A stretch of DNA of 64,000 bases from assembly GCF_002976435.1 (NCBI RefSeq), contig NZ_PUGF01000024.1, forward strand, positions 1-64,000, written 5' to 3'. A model generated the notes under the pieces. It was given only the letters and a program-made list of their open reading frames with translations, was not told the origin of the DNA and ran no database searches. Position 1 is the first letter of the stretch; each line of letters starts with the position of its first letter. This document shows, piece after piece, positions 34,547-43,749 of the stretch. Position numbers and translations under genes: made by a program. The DNA comes from Solimicrobium silvestre. Its GTDB lineage: Bacteria; Pseudomonadota; Gammaproteobacteria; Burkholderiales; Burkholderiaceae_D.

Positions 34547-35101
34547 TTAAACCGGAATCATTCCGCTCATGACAAAAAGATACGCCAGCATCTTACCTGC
34601 AAATTGCAACAATAGAAATAACACCATCGGCGAGATATCCAAACCACCCAACAACGGCAGCACCTGACGAATTGGTCTGAGCAACGGAGCATTTAACGCT
34701 TGCACAAAAGGAGCTAACGGCGCGTGCGGATTAATCCAGCTAAAAATAACTTCAAAAACAAGCAGCGCTGTCCAACCGTAAATAATCCACTGCAAGACAC
34801 TAAACAACGCCAGCAGGAAAAGCGAAGCAGGCAAATAACCCATCACCATCCACACCTTGATAGCGGTCGCAAGAAGAGCGATGGCATATGCACCCAGTAC
34901 GCTAGCCCAATCAAAACCACCAACACCGGGAATTACACGGCGCAAAGGCTTTACCAGCCAATCAGTGAGCTGAAACGTAAATTGAGCAATCTGTTGCGGT
35001 GGGCGCACCCGCACAATTTGCATCCAAAAGCGCAATAACAAGACGCCGGCAAATAAACCAGCCACCGTATCTAACACCAAACTAAACAGGTTATATAGCA
35101 A
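34547..35101 (-). CDS. YggT family integral membrane protein
   Basis: A 184-residue protein with two YggT repeats, each of two membrane helices. The first has VLLLRFWMQIVRVRPPQQ and LVKPLRRVIPGVGGFDWASV; the second has VFSWINPHAPLAPFVQ and LLRPIRQVLPLLGGLDISP. The start is a TTG at 35101 with AGGGAG seven bases upstream. YggT proteins are found widely beside proC or division genes; the function is not established, and here the gene stands alone. Confidence 0.92.
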   Translation of the reverse strand: MLYNLFSLVLDTVAGLFAGVLLLRFWMQIVRVRPPQQIAQFTFQLTDWLVKPLRRVIPGVGGFDWASVLGAYAIALLATAIKVWMVMGYLPASLFLLALFSVLQWIIYGWTALLVFEVIFSWINPHAPLAPFVQALNAPLLRPIRQVLPLLGGLDISPMVLFLLLQFAGKMLAYLFVMSGMIPV

Positions 35102-35275
35102 AATTAACTCCCTTTGGATCTACTCAGTGTATTTCAGCAAGTGTGCCGATGAAGGCGATAGTATATAGATTTTTAATTGCGTTTAAATGGATTTAAATGG
35201 AAAGTCAGGCTTCCAGAAACAGGCACGCGCTCAACAAGAGCGGTTTGATGAAACTTAATGGAACTCACAAAAAAA

Positions 35276-35304
35276 CCTGCTATGCAGCATGACCACATAG
35301 CAGG
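35276..35304 (-). terminator. Rho-independent terminator of the histone H1-like gene
   Basis: On the minus strand CCTGCTATG pairs with CATAGCAGG around an 11-nt loop, followed by seven T. It lies 39 bp after the H1-like gene stop. Confidence 0.85.
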
Positions 35305-35342
35305 CAGTGTGCCCGAGTTACTCAGGCGACAAAAACAAGCGC

Positions 35343-36260
35343 TTATTGAGGGCGCGGAGTCGCTGTCGGGAAAGGCCAGGCTGCAGTTGGTGCAATCACG
35401 CTATTAGCTTCTTTAGCTGCAGCCGGTTTTACGGCTGGCTTAGCCGCCGCTTTTTTTGCTGCGGGCTTTTTCGCTGCTGGCTTAGCTACTACTTTAGCTG
35501 CAGGTTTAGCTGCGGCTTTTGCTGCCGGCTTGGCCGCTGCTTTAGCTGCTGGCTTTGCTGCTGCTTTTTTAGGAGCGGCTTTAGCTGCTGGTTTAGCCGC
35601 TACTTTCGCTGCTGGTTTAGCTGCTGCTTTTTTCGCTGCTGGCTTAGCTACTGCTTTTTTCGCTGCTGGCTTAGCTGCTGCTTTTTTCGCTGCTGGCTTG
35701 GCTGCTACTTTTTTCGCTGCTGGCTTAGCTGCTACTTTTTTCGCTGCTGGTTTAGCTGCTACTTTTTTCGCTGCTGGTTTAGCTGCTACTTTTTTCGCTG
35801 CTGGTTTAGCTGCTACTTTTTTCGCTGCTGGTTTAGCTGCTACTTTTTTCGCTGCTGGTTTAGCTGCTGCTTTTTTCGCTGCTGGTTTAGCTGCTACTTT
35901 TTTCGCTGCTGGTTTAGCTGCTACTTTTTTCGCTGCTGGCTTAGCTACTACTTTTTTCGCTGCTGGTTTAGCTGCTACTTTTTTCGCTGCTGGTTTAGCT
36001 GCTACTTTTTTCGCTGCTGGCTTAGCTGCTACTTTAGCTACTGCTTTTTTCGCTGCTGGCTTAGCCGCTACTTTAGCTGCTGGCTTAGCGGCTACTTTTT
36101 TCGCTGCTGGCTTGGCTGCTACTTTAGCTGCTGGCTTAGCGGCTACTTTTTTCACTGCCGGTTTTGCTGCTGCTTTAACTGCAACAGGTTTTTTAGGAGC
36201 TGCGGCAGCTTTTTTAGGGGCTGCGGCCGCTTTCTTTGCTGGTTTAGATGCTGTAGACAT
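35343..36260 (-). CDS. Histone H1-like DNA-binding protein with AAKPAAKK repeats
   Basis: A 305-residue, highly basic protein made mostly of Ala, Lys and Pro. About twenty KPAAKK units in a nine-residue frame (AAKPAAKKV) run from about residue 40 to 280. The N-terminus is SKPAKKAAAAPKK and the last 25 residues are not repetitive (VIAPTAAWPFPTATPRPQ). It resembles AlgP and bacterial H1-like proteins that bind and condense DNA. GAAGGA precedes ATG 36260. The underlying 27-bp units are nearly identical (about 35700-36010), so copy number may vary between strains. Long open frames on the opposite strand here are a by-product of the repeat. Confidence 0.9.
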   Translation of the reverse strand: MSTASKPAKKAAAAPKKAAAAPKKPVAVKAAAKPAVKKVAAKPAAKVAAKPAAKKVAAKPAAKVAAKPAAKKAVAKVAAKPAAKKVAAKPAAKKVAAKPAAKKVVAKPAAKKVAAKPAAKKVAAKPAAKKAAAKPAAKKVAAKPAAKKVAAKPAAKKVAAKPAAKKVAAKPAAKKVAAKPAAKKVAAKPAAKKAAAKPAAKKAVAKPAAKKAAAKPAAKVAAKPAAKAAPKKAAAKPAAKAAAKPAAKAAAKPAAKVVAKPAAKKPAAKKAAAKPAVKPAAAKEANSVIAPTAAWPFPTATPRPQ

Positions 36261-36882
36261 TTTTTGTCCTTCACTTAAAGTTGGAAAGAATCACATACAA
36301 GAGTAAAACCCGTTTTAGCCATCACTAAAAAGCAATGATTAAAGCGGATTATTCATCGGCGCAAACCCGTGCTGCGTATACGCTAATGAATTGGGCACCT
36401 GTCAAACTGCGGCATTGTTATTGGTTCTGCAGTTTGACACTTCGGCTTTACTGCATAAAGGTGGTCGCCAGCATTAGTTTTTGCTGATTTTTTGACACAC
36501 ACTCTGCAGTTTCGCCCTACATCAGTCAACCGACTCATGTAGGAAAGTATTTTTAAAACAACGTGAATGAACAAAGCAAAAAGCCGCCTTACCTAAATAT
36601 ATTAGTTAAATATATTAGATAGCGCGGCAAAATTCAAAGTTGATATTTGTCTGTTCATTGTTGTTTATGATGGCCTCACTTACTTGTACAGTATCTTTAT
36701 TATTTTTATTCTGACTGCTTTTTCAATTTACCTTTCCAGCTTTTTCTTAGAATTCCTCAAGAAAAATTCAGCAGCGTATTTTAAATTCTCGTTTCCGTAT
36801 TTATCAAAATACGCTGCAATTCTCGAAGTGTAAAACTTTTTTAAAAAAAGTGCTCATTTATTTTAAAAAAAGTTGAACATTT
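36261..36882. other. 620-bp gene-free stretch between nrdB and the H1-like gene
   Basis: It contains an 11-bp inverted repeat TGTCAAACTGC/GCAGTTTGACA (36400-36410 and 36429-36439), a further GACACA...CTGCAGTTT element at about 36494-36515, an A/T-rich repeat CTAAATATATTAGTTAAATA at about 36593, and the hairpin listed separately. No gene is credible. Confidence 0.6.
36771..36817 (-). terminator. Hairpin downstream of nrdB
   Basis: GCAGCGTATTTT (36771-36782) pairs perfectly with AAAATACGCTGC (36806-36817) around a 23-nt loop, 66 bp after the nrdB stop. Poly-T/poly-A runs lie between it and the stop. It is a likely transcript end or stabilising hairpin. Confidence 0.5.
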
Positions 36883-38028
36883 TTATTCCCAACTTAACGC
36901 ACCGCCGGTTTGATATTCAATAACGCGGGTCTCAAAAAAGTTTCGCTCCTTTTTCAGATCGATCATTTCACTCATCCACGGGAACGGATTTTCTTCATTT
37001 GGGAACAGCGCCTCTAGGCCAATTTGCTGTGCGCGACGATTTGCGATGAAACGTAAATAGCCTTTAAACATAGGTGCATTCAGTCCCAGCACGCCACGCG
37101 GCATTGTATCTTCAGCGTAACGATATTCCAACTCTACTGCCTGTAAAAACAACGCTTTAATTTCTTCGCGAAATTCAACTGTCCACAAATGCGGGTTTTC
37201 CATCTTGATGGTGTTGATTAAATCGATCCCAAAATTACAGTGCATCGATTCATCGCGCAGAATGTATTGGTATTGCTCGGCCGCGCCCATCATTTTATTT
37301 TGGCGACCCAACGCCAAAATCTGGGTGAAGCCTACGTAGAAGAACAAGCCTTCCATCAAGCAGGCAAAAACGATTAATGACTTCAGCAAAGTCTGGTCGT
37401 TTTCAGGCGTACCAGTCTTGAATTCAGGATTAGTCAACGCATCGATAAACGGAATCAGGAATTCGTCTTTGTCGCGAATCGAAGCAACTTCGTGGTAAGC
37501 ATTAAATACTTCGCCTTCATCCAAGCCCAAGGACTCAACAATATATTGGTAAGCGTGAGTATGAATAGCTTCCTCAAAAGCCTGGCGCAATAAATACTGG
37601 CGGCACTCCGGCGCAGTAATATGGCGATAAGTACCCAACACAATATTATTAGCCGCCAGTGAATCGGCGGTAACGAAAAAGCCCAGGTTACGAATAACCA
37701 GGCGACGTTCGTCGGGAGTTAAGCCGTTTGGATTCTTCCAGAGTTCAATATCGCGCTGCATATTGATCTCTTGCGGCATCCAGTGATTAGCGCAACCTGC
37801 CAAATATTTATCCCAGGCCCATTTATATTTAAATGGCACCAACTGATTCACGTCAGTGGTTCCGTTAATGATACGTTTGTCAGCGGCGTTCACTCGGCGC
37901 GCAATTTGTTCCGCTGCGGCAGGAGCTTCAGCGACGGCAGCAGCCGCAGGTGTAAACACCGGCTCTGGCGCACGGTCTGGCTGGTTGGGCGCCGTTGGCG
38001 TTGTTACTTCTTCATCCCAAGAGAGCAT
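36883..38028 (-). CDS. nrdB: Ribonucleotide reductase class Ia, beta subunit
   Basis: NrdB (381 residues) holds the di-iron site and tyrosyl radical that start reduction of ribonucleoside diphosphates in NrdA. The iron and radical region is [13 protein letters not shown], matching the E-x2-H-x3-Y spacing of E. coli NrdB; the later E..H ligands are in [14 protein letters not shown]. The first about 45 residues are an Ala/Pro-rich extension. AAAGGAAATAAC precedes the ATG. The 107-bp gap to nrdA is mostly filled by a MITE-like repeat, so the operon link may be affected. Confidence 0.97.
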   Translation of the reverse strand: MLSWDEEVTTPTAPNQPDRAPEPVFTPAAAAVAEAPAAAEQIARRVNAADKRIINGTTDVNQLVPFKYKWAWDKYLAGCANHWMPQEINMQRDIELWKNPNGLTPDERRLVIRNLGFFVTADSLAANNIVLGTYRHITAPECRQYLLRQAFEEAIHTHAYQYIVESLGLDEGEVFNAYHEVASIRDKDEFLIPFIDALTNPEFKTGTPENDQTLLKSLIVFACLMEGLFFYVGFTQILALGRQNKMMGAAEQYQYILRDESMHCNFGIDLINTIKMENPHLWTVEFREEIKALFLQAVELEYRYAEDTMPRGVLGLNAPMFKGYLRFIANRRAQQIGLEALFPNEENPFPWMSEMIDLKKERNFFETRVIEYQTGGALSWE

Positions 38029-38047
38029 GTTATTTCCTTTAGTAAAG

Positions 38048-38108
38048 GGACTTACGCAAAACTGCCCCCAGCCGCGTTGCGTTTGCTGGAGTAGTTTTGC
38101 GTAAGTCC
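38048..38108. mobile_element. MITE-like family-2 element, copy 1 (between nrdA and nrdB)
   Basis: 61 bp with perfect 16-bp terminal inverted repeats GGACTTACGCAAAACT (38048-38063) and AGTTTTGCGTAAGTCC (38093-38108). It has no coding capacity. It lies in the nrdA-nrdB gap and can form a hairpin in the mRNA. Confidence 0.8.
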
Positions 38109-38135
38109 TAAGTAATGCAGATTAATACAGATTAA

Positions 38136-41057
38136 TTATTGGCAAGCTTCGCACTCTTCAAACCCAGCATCACCCGGGCGCATCATGCAGGCTGGGCCAT
38201 CGGTTTCTGATGTTGCAGCGTTATAACTACCGGCGGTGCTGCCTGAACTCATCATGGAACCTTGCGCACCATCCACTGCCACTGCATTCAATGCACCGGT
38301 TTTGGAGGTTGATTTTTCAGAATGAGTAGCGCCTATCGTACGGAGGTAGTAAGTGGTTTTTAAACCACGCAACCAGGCTGCTTTATAGGTTTCATCTAAT
38401 TTCTTACCCGATGCACCAGCCATGTAGATGTTCAACGATTGCGCCTGATCTATCCATTTTTGACGACGTGCCGCCGCTTCAATGACCCACAACGTATCCA
38501 CTTCAAACGCCGTTGCATATAATTCACGCAAATCGGCTGGGATGCGGTCAATTTTAGCCAGGCTACCGTCAAAGTATTTCAAATCAGAGATCATTACCTC
38601 ATCCCACATGCCACGCGCTTTTAAGTCACGGACCAGGTATTCGTTGATTTCAGTGAATTCGCCCGATAAGTTCGATTTCACATACAGATTTTGATAAGTT
38701 GGTTCGATACAAGCCGACACATTAATAATGTTAGAGATCGTGGCCGTTGGCGCAATCGCCACGCAATTGGAGTTGCGCATACCGAATTGCTTAATACGGC
38801 TACGTACCAGACTCCAGTCCATCGCAGAGCTATTATCCACTTCCAGATAGCCACCACGCTCTTCCGCTAACAACTTCAATGAATCTTGAGGCAAAATCCC
38901 GCGATCCCACAAAGAGCCAGGGTAACTGCTGTAAGTGCCACGTTCTTCCGCTAATTCTGTGGAAGCCAGGTAAGCGTAGTAACACACCGCTTCCATCGAT
39001 GTATCGGCAAACTGCACCGCTTCTTTAGATGCGTAGGAAGTACGGATCATGTGCAGGCAATCCTGGAAGCCCATAATACCCATACCAACCGGACGGTGCT
39101 TCATGTTGGAATTACGCGCCTTCTCAACTGCATAGTAGTTAATATCGATCACGTTATCCAACATGCGCATGGCTGTACGTACTGTTTTTTGCAGTTTAAC
39201 GTGGTCTAACTTGCCGTCTTTCATGTGCGCTGGCAAATTCACTGAACCCAAATTACATACAGCGATTTCTGTCGCATTGGTGTTGAGCGTAATTTCCGTA
39301 CACAAGTTGGAGGAGTGAACTACGCCAATATGTTGTTGCGGTGAGCGAATATTGCATGGGTCTTTGAAAGTAATCCAAGGATGACCAGTTTCAAACAACA
39401 TCGACAGCATCTTGCGCCATAAGTCTAAGGCTTGTACTTTTTTAAAGATTTTAATTTCGCCACGCGCTGCTTGTGCTTCATAAGCTGTATACGCCGATTC
39501 AAAAGCACGACCGTATTTATCATGCAAATCCGGTACATCGGATGGGGAGAACAAAGTCCATTCGCCTTTTTCCATGACGCGCTTCATGAACAGATCAGGA
39601 ATCCAGTTTGCGGTGTTCATGTCATGCGTACGACGACGATCGTCACCGGTGTTTTTACGCAATTCAAAAAATTCTTCCACGTCCATGTGCCAGGTTTCCA
39701 GATACGCACATACCGCACCTTTACGCTTACCTCCCTGATTCACGGCCACCGCAGTGTCATTCACCACTTTAAGGAATGGCACTACACCTTGTGATTTACC
39801 GTTGGTGCCTTTGATATGTGCGCCTAAAGAGCGCACTGGCGTCCAATCGTTACCCAAGCCGCCAGCATATTTAGCTAACAACGCGTTTTCTTTGATCGCG
39901 TCATAAATGCCTTCCAGGTCATCAGACACTGTCGTCAAATAGCAAGACGACAATTGGGAACGCAATGTGCCGGAATTAAACAGGGTTGGTGTCGAGCTCA
40001 TAAAGTCAAAGCTGGACAGCAAGTTATAGAATTCAATCGCACGGCCGGTACGATCAGCTTCATTTAACGCCAAGCCCATCGCTACCCGCATAAAGAATAC
40101 TTGCGGCATTTCAATATGCGCGCCTTCAATATGCAAGAAATAACGGTCATACAAAGTTTGCAGGCCTAAATAACCAAACTGCAAATCACGGTCAGCAACC
40201 AAGGCTTGGCTTAATTTGGCTAAATCGTATTCCGCCAAACGCGCATCCAGCAATTCGGCTTGAATACCTTTGGCGATAAATTCAGGGAAATACGTCACAT
40301 AGCGCGCGGCGGCATTTTGCTGAGAAACTTCTTGTCCAAACACTTCGCGACGGATCGTATGCAATAACAAACGAGCAGTAACCTGGCTGTATGCCGGTTC
40401 TTTTTCCATCATGGCGCGTGCCGCCAAAATAGCGGATTTGTACAATTCTTCCACCGGCACGTTGTGGTACAAATTCTTTAAGGTCTCAGTCAGGATCGCT
40501 TCAGCATCAACCAATTGATTCAAGTTAACGCAAGCGGCATTAATTAAGCTGCGAACTTGTTGCACATCCAAAGGCTGGCTTTTACCATCTACTAAAACTT
40601 GTATCTGGCTTGCTGCAGCTGTTTCAGGGTGGCTGGCTTCGTGCTGAACACGGCGCTCTTCCATGCGTTTAAAGCGATACAACACGTAAGCACGTGCTAC
40701 ATCATGTTCGCCAGAACGCATCAACGCTAATTCAACCTGATCTTGCACATCTTCAATATGAAATGTGCCACCAGCTGGTTGGCGACGCACTAATGCGGCA
40801 ACCGCGCCAGAAGTTAATTGCTCTACTAATTCGCGCACCCGCGCTGATGCCGCACCTTGCCCGCCGCCTACCGCCAAAAACGCTTTAGTCAGCGCAATCG
40901 CGATCTTGGACGGCTCGAAACTAACCACCGCGCCATTGCGGCGAATAATGCGATATTCGCCGTAAGTTTGAACAGGCTCTAAAGGGTTAATTCCAACTGG
41001 TGTGTTCTGAGTTGGAGTTAGGTGAGATGTGCCAGGGATTTCAATTGAAGAGTGCAT
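38136..41057 (-). CDS. nrdA: Ribonucleotide reductase class Ia, alpha subunit
   Basis: NrdA (973 residues) reduces ribonucleoside diphosphates. An N-terminal ATP-cone (YRIIRRNGAVVSFEPSKIAI) gives allosteric control. The active-site cysteines are in QLSSCYLTTV, HSSNLCTEI (with the catalytic Glu) and NSNCVAIAPTATI, and the C-terminal CEACQ supplies the redox-active pair. It is longer than E. coli NrdA (761), the extra length lying in the N-terminal region and C-terminal Ser/Ala-rich linker. GGAGG precedes ATG 41057. Two NrdR-like boxes lie about 320-365 bp upstream. Confidence 0.97.
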   Translation of the reverse strand: MHSSIEIPGTSHLTPTQNTPVGINPLEPVQTYGEYRIIRRNGAVVSFEPSKIAIALTKAFLAVGGGQGAASARVRELVEQLTSGAVAALVRRQPAGGTFHIEDVQDQVELALMRSGEHDVARAYVLYRFKRMEERRVQHEASHPETAAASQIQVLVDGKSQPLDVQQVRSLINAACVNLNQLVDAEAILTETLKNLYHNVPVEELYKSAILAARAMMEKEPAYSQVTARLLLHTIRREVFGQEVSQQNAAARYVTYFPEFIAKGIQAELLDARLAEYDLAKLSQALVADRDLQFGYLGLQTLYDRYFLHIEGAHIEMPQVFFMRVAMGLALNEADRTGRAIEFYNLLSSFDFMSSTPTLFNSGTLRSQLSSCYLTTVSDDLEGIYDAIKENALLAKYAGGLGNDWTPVRSLGAHIKGTNGKSQGVVPFLKVVNDTAVAVNQGGKRKGAVCAYLETWHMDVEEFFELRKNTGDDRRRTHDMNTANWIPDLFMKRVMEKGEWTLFSPSDVPDLHDKYGRAFESAYTAYEAQAARGEIKIFKKVQALDLWRKMLSMLFETGHPWITFKDPCNIRSPQQHIGVVHSSNLCTEITLNTNATEIAVCNLGSVNLPAHMKDGKLDHVKLQKTVRTAMRMLDNVIDINYYAVEKARNSNMKHRPVGMGIMGFQDCLHMIRTSYASKEAVQFADTSMEAVCYYAYLASTELAEERGTYSSYPGSLWDRGILPQDSLKLLAEERGGYLEVDNSSAMDWSLVRSRIKQFGMRNSNCVAIAPTATISNIINVSACIEPTYQNLYVKSNLSGEFTEINEYLVRDLKARGMWDEVMISDLKYFDGSLAKIDRIPADLRELYATAFEVDTLWVIEAAARRQKWIDQAQSLNIYMAGASGKKLDETYKAAWLRGLKTTYYLRTIGATHSEKSTSKTGALNAVAVDGAQGSMMSSGSTAGSYNAATSETDGPACMMRPGDAGFEECEACQ

Positions 41058-41120
41058 TTAGCCTCCAGAGTGACATTGGTGAAAAATGGCACATAAGTAA
41101 CGTGCCATTCGATTCGATTA

Positions 41121-41219
41121 GGACTTAAGCAAAATTGTTCCAGCAAGGCACGCCGACGATGGCAGTAAACTTGTACGACAAGGAGGTGTAACGCCGCTGG
41201 AGCGGTTTTGCGTAAGTCC
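41121..41219. mobile_element. MITE-like family-2 element, copy 2 (upstream of nrdA)
   Basis: 99 bp beginning GGACTTAAGCAAAATTG and ending GGTTTTGCGTAAGTCC, with the internal CCAGCAAGGCAC also found in copy 3. It lies 64 bp upstream of nrdA, between the gene and its NrdR-like boxes. Confidence 0.75.
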
Positions 41220-41375
41220 CTTTAATATTTATAATTTATTTGGGGTGTATTGCTTACTTTATACAGAATCAGTAACGAGTCAAAAACGCTAATTAACACT
41301 ATCTAAACTAAGAGCGACTCACGCTATTGCTGTTACTTGACAATGCTCAGACATTTAGGGGTAAATGCGCAAAAA

Positions 41376-41422
41376 ACACTATATCTAGTAAGCCACCTCA
41401 TAATTTTGACTAATTCTAGTGC
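41376..41422 (-). promoter_or_regulatory. Pair of NrdR-like boxes upstream of nrdA
   Basis: ACACTATATCTAGTAA (41376-41391) and TGACTAATTCTAGTGC (41407-41422) both resemble the NrdR consensus (ACACwATATaTwGTGT) and are 31 bp apart, the three-turn spacing typical of NrdR operators. They lie about 320 bp upstream of nrdA. The second box is the weaker match. Confidence 0.65.
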
Positions 41423-41504
41423 TCTGCATTTAACAATGCAACCGCTTTTTAATTTATTTGTTGGGTATTTTTAGACAAACTTTTTGCCGTAGAGATTGAC
41501 TTTT

Positions 41505-42140
41505 TTAACGATCAGCGTGAAAGCGTATTGCGGCGTTAGTGAGTACTAACGGGAAGTGCTGGTGTAACAAGTCTTGATATTGCTGCCAGTTAAAGAATGG
41601 ACCCGGATCTGTCTTTCTAGCAGGCGCAATGTCTTGATGCCCAACAATATGTTGTATTGGATAATGTTGCACTAAAGTAGCCGTTAATCTGGTCAACGTG
41701 ACATATTGCGCCGCCTCAAACGGAACAAAATCAGACCCTTCCAATTCGATCCCAATTGAAAAATCATTGCAACGTGTACGCCCCATAAAATCAGACAAGC
41801 CCGCATGCCATGCGCGCTGATCAGTGCTAACAAATTGCACCAGACTACCATCGCGCCGAATCAGGAAATGTGCTGAGACCCGTACTCCCTTAAGCTGCTC
41901 AAAGTCAGGGTGCGCGGAATAATCCAGTTGATTTAAGAATAAATCAGCGATGTAAAATGCTTGAGCACCTGCCTCAGAAAATTGCCCCAACGGCAGACTA
42001 ATCGCATGAATTACCAGCAACTCTGGCGCGCACGCCGTTGGGCGCGCATCAAAATTAGGTGAAGCCTGCTGCTCTGCCTGGCTAGCCCAGCCATCTTGCA
42101 TGGCTATTAATGGTAGTGATAATGGGTTAGACACGCTCAC
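41505..42140 (-). CDS. ampD: 1,6-anhydro-N-acetylmuramyl-L-alanine amidase
   Basis: AmpD cuts the stem peptide from anhydromuropeptides in the cytoplasm, feeding Mpl, and lowers the inducers of AmpR-type regulators. The 211-residue protein has the amidase-2 zinc ligands in LLVIHAISLP, HFLIRRDG and HQDIAPARKTDPGP, with SIGIELEG. The GTG start overlaps the pilR stop (GTGA); an ATG 13 codons later is an alternative and would give a more usual length. Confidence 0.94.
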   Translation of the reverse strand: MSVSNPLSLPLIAMQDGWASQAEQQASPNFDARPTACAPELLVIHAISLPLGQFSEAGAQAFYIADLFLNQLDYSAHPDFEQLKGVRVSAHFLIRRDGSLVQFVSTDQRAWHAGLSDFMGRTRCNDFSIGIELEGSDFVPFEAAQYVTLTRLTATLVQHYPIQHIVGHQDIAPARKTDPGPFFNWQQYQDLLHQHFPLVLTNAAIRFHADR

Positions 42141-43744
42141 TCCGCCTCATAAATTTTTAATTTTTGAATCTGATAACGTAGCTGGCGAAAGCTCACACCC
42201 AATAATTCTGCAGCCTGAGTTTTGTTGTAACGCGTTTTTTGCAAGGCACGTAGAATAATTTCACGCTCGACCTGTTCTAAATATGCGGGTAAAGATTTCG
42301 GCAGCTCATCGTCAAAGTGCTTAAACCCGCCAGGAGGAATGCTTGCTGCAACTGGGGTCTGCGTATTTTGCCCAGGAACCTCCTTCACAGCGATAGGTGG
42401 AACTTCAGGTAATGGCGCTGGAGCCTGAGTTGCTGCTTGAGTTGGTGTTGGTGCTGTTGCTGGTGTTGGTGCTGTTGCTGGTGTTGGAGCTACCGAAACA
42501 GAATCAGCAGTATTTTTTTCTGCCACATCAAGCAACATATCAACACTAGCAAATGATCCCGCCGGTGTTAGCGTAGATTTAGCCTGTTTCAACGCTAAGT
42601 CAGCGAGTTCTACGATGCCGTCATTGGCAAACGCCAAAGCACGTTCCAGAATATTTTCCAATTCGCGCACATTGCCGGGAAAATCGTAGTGTAACAAAGC
42701 GTTTAAAGCATCCGGCGAAAGTGTTACCGCTTTTCCAGAAAGTCGCTGCAAGATACCTTCTGATAACAAGGCAACATCATCGAGCCGCTCACGCAAGGAT
42801 GGCAGTTTAAGTTCAATAACATTCAGGCGGTAATACAAATCTTGCCGAAAGCGTTTATTCGCAACGCATTCTTCCAGGTTTTGATGAGTCGCACTAATGA
42901 TCCGCACGTCGGCAGTTTCCTCTGCCGTTGCACCGATCTTGCGCACGGCTCGCTCTTGAATGGCACGCAATAATTTAACTTGCATCGCCAGCGGTAAGTC
43001 GGCTACTTCATCCAGCATTAAGGTGCCGCCATTAGCCGCCTGAAAAAAGCCGTCGCGCTCTTCATTTGCACCAGTAAACGCACCTTTTCGATAACCGAAA
43101 AATTCAGCCTCCATCAGTGCTTCAGGAATGGCGCCGCAATTAACCGCCACAAAAGGCTTATTCGCACGGGCACTTTGCGCATGAATTTCACGCGCCGCCA
43201 ATTCTTTACCACTGCCAGATTCACCACAAATCGACACCGGAGCCATGCTACGCGCCAGCCGCCCTATTTGGCTTCGCAAGTCTTGCATGGCTTGAGATTG
43301 ACCAAGCAGCCGTGAAGCGTTGGTCACAGTGTGATTAGCCGACGATTTAATATGACTAACCTGTAAGGCCGAGTTGACTAATTTTCTGAGCTGATCGAGG
43401 GCGACTGGTTTGGAAACGTAGTCAAACGCACCTGCCTTCAAGGCAATAACCGCGTTATCGGTACTACCAAAGGCGGTAATCACAGCGATTGGAGTATTTT
43501 TATTACTTTTTGCGACTTCTTCAACCAACTCCAAACCCAAGCCGTCGGGCAAACGCATATCAGTCAACACTAAGGCGTAATTATTTTGCGCAAAATATTG
43601 CCGGGCAATAGTTAAATTTTCTGCGCTATCTACATCCATTCCCATTCTAATGAGCGTAATTTCTAACAGCTCACGAATATGCGCCTCGTCATCCACCACA
43701 AGAATACGCGGGACACTGGCAGAGGGATTTTTGATTTGTTGCAT
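42137..43744 (-). CDS. pilR: Sigma-54-dependent response regulator, PilR-like
   Basis: The 535-residue protein has a receiver domain (ILVVDDEAHIREL, phosphoacceptor Asp in LVLTDMRLPDG), an AAA+ sigma-54 activation domain (GESGSGKELAAR Walker A, GAFTGA loop, GGTLMLDEVADLP Walker B), and a C-terminal Fis-type helix-turn-helix (KTQAAELLGVSFRQLRYQIQKL, seen at AAELLGVSFRQLRY). A low-complexity Pro/Ala/Thr linker of about 75 residues separates the last two. PilR activates pilA at a sigma-54 promoter in other bacteria. It follows the PilS-type kinase in the same operon (5-bp gap) and overlaps ampD. Confidence 0.93.
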   Translation of the reverse strand: MQQIKNPSASVPRILVVDDEAHIRELLEITLIRMGMDVDSAENLTIARQYFAQNNYALVLTDMRLPDGLGLELVEEVAKSNKNTPIAVITAFGSTDNAVIALKAGAFDYVSKPVALDQLRKLVNSALQVSHIKSSANHTVTNASRLLGQSQAMQDLRSQIGRLARSMAPVSICGESGSGKELAAREIHAQSARANKPFVAVNCGAIPEALMEAEFFGYRKGAFTGANEERDGFFQAANGGTLMLDEVADLPLAMQVKLLRAIQERAVRKIGATAEETADVRIISATHQNLEECVANKRFRQDLYYRLNVIELKLPSLRERLDDVALLSEGILQRLSGKAVTLSPDALNALLHYDFPGNVRELENILERALAFANDGIVELADLALKQAKSTLTPAGSFASVDMLLDVAEKNTADSVSVAPTPATAPTPATAPTPTQAATQAPAPLPEVPPIAVKEVPGQNTQTPVAASIPPGGFKHFDDELPKSLPAYLEQVEREIILRALQKTRYNKTQAAELLGVSFRQLRYQIQKLKIYEAE

Positions 43745-43749
43745 ATTAT

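Noticed and set aside
35307-36306. Long plus-strand frames (over 250 codons) rich in Cys/Phe or Ala/Phe
   Set aside because: They are the complement of the AAKPAAKK repeats of the H1-like gene; the minus-strand gene has the ribosome-binding site, terminator and family match.
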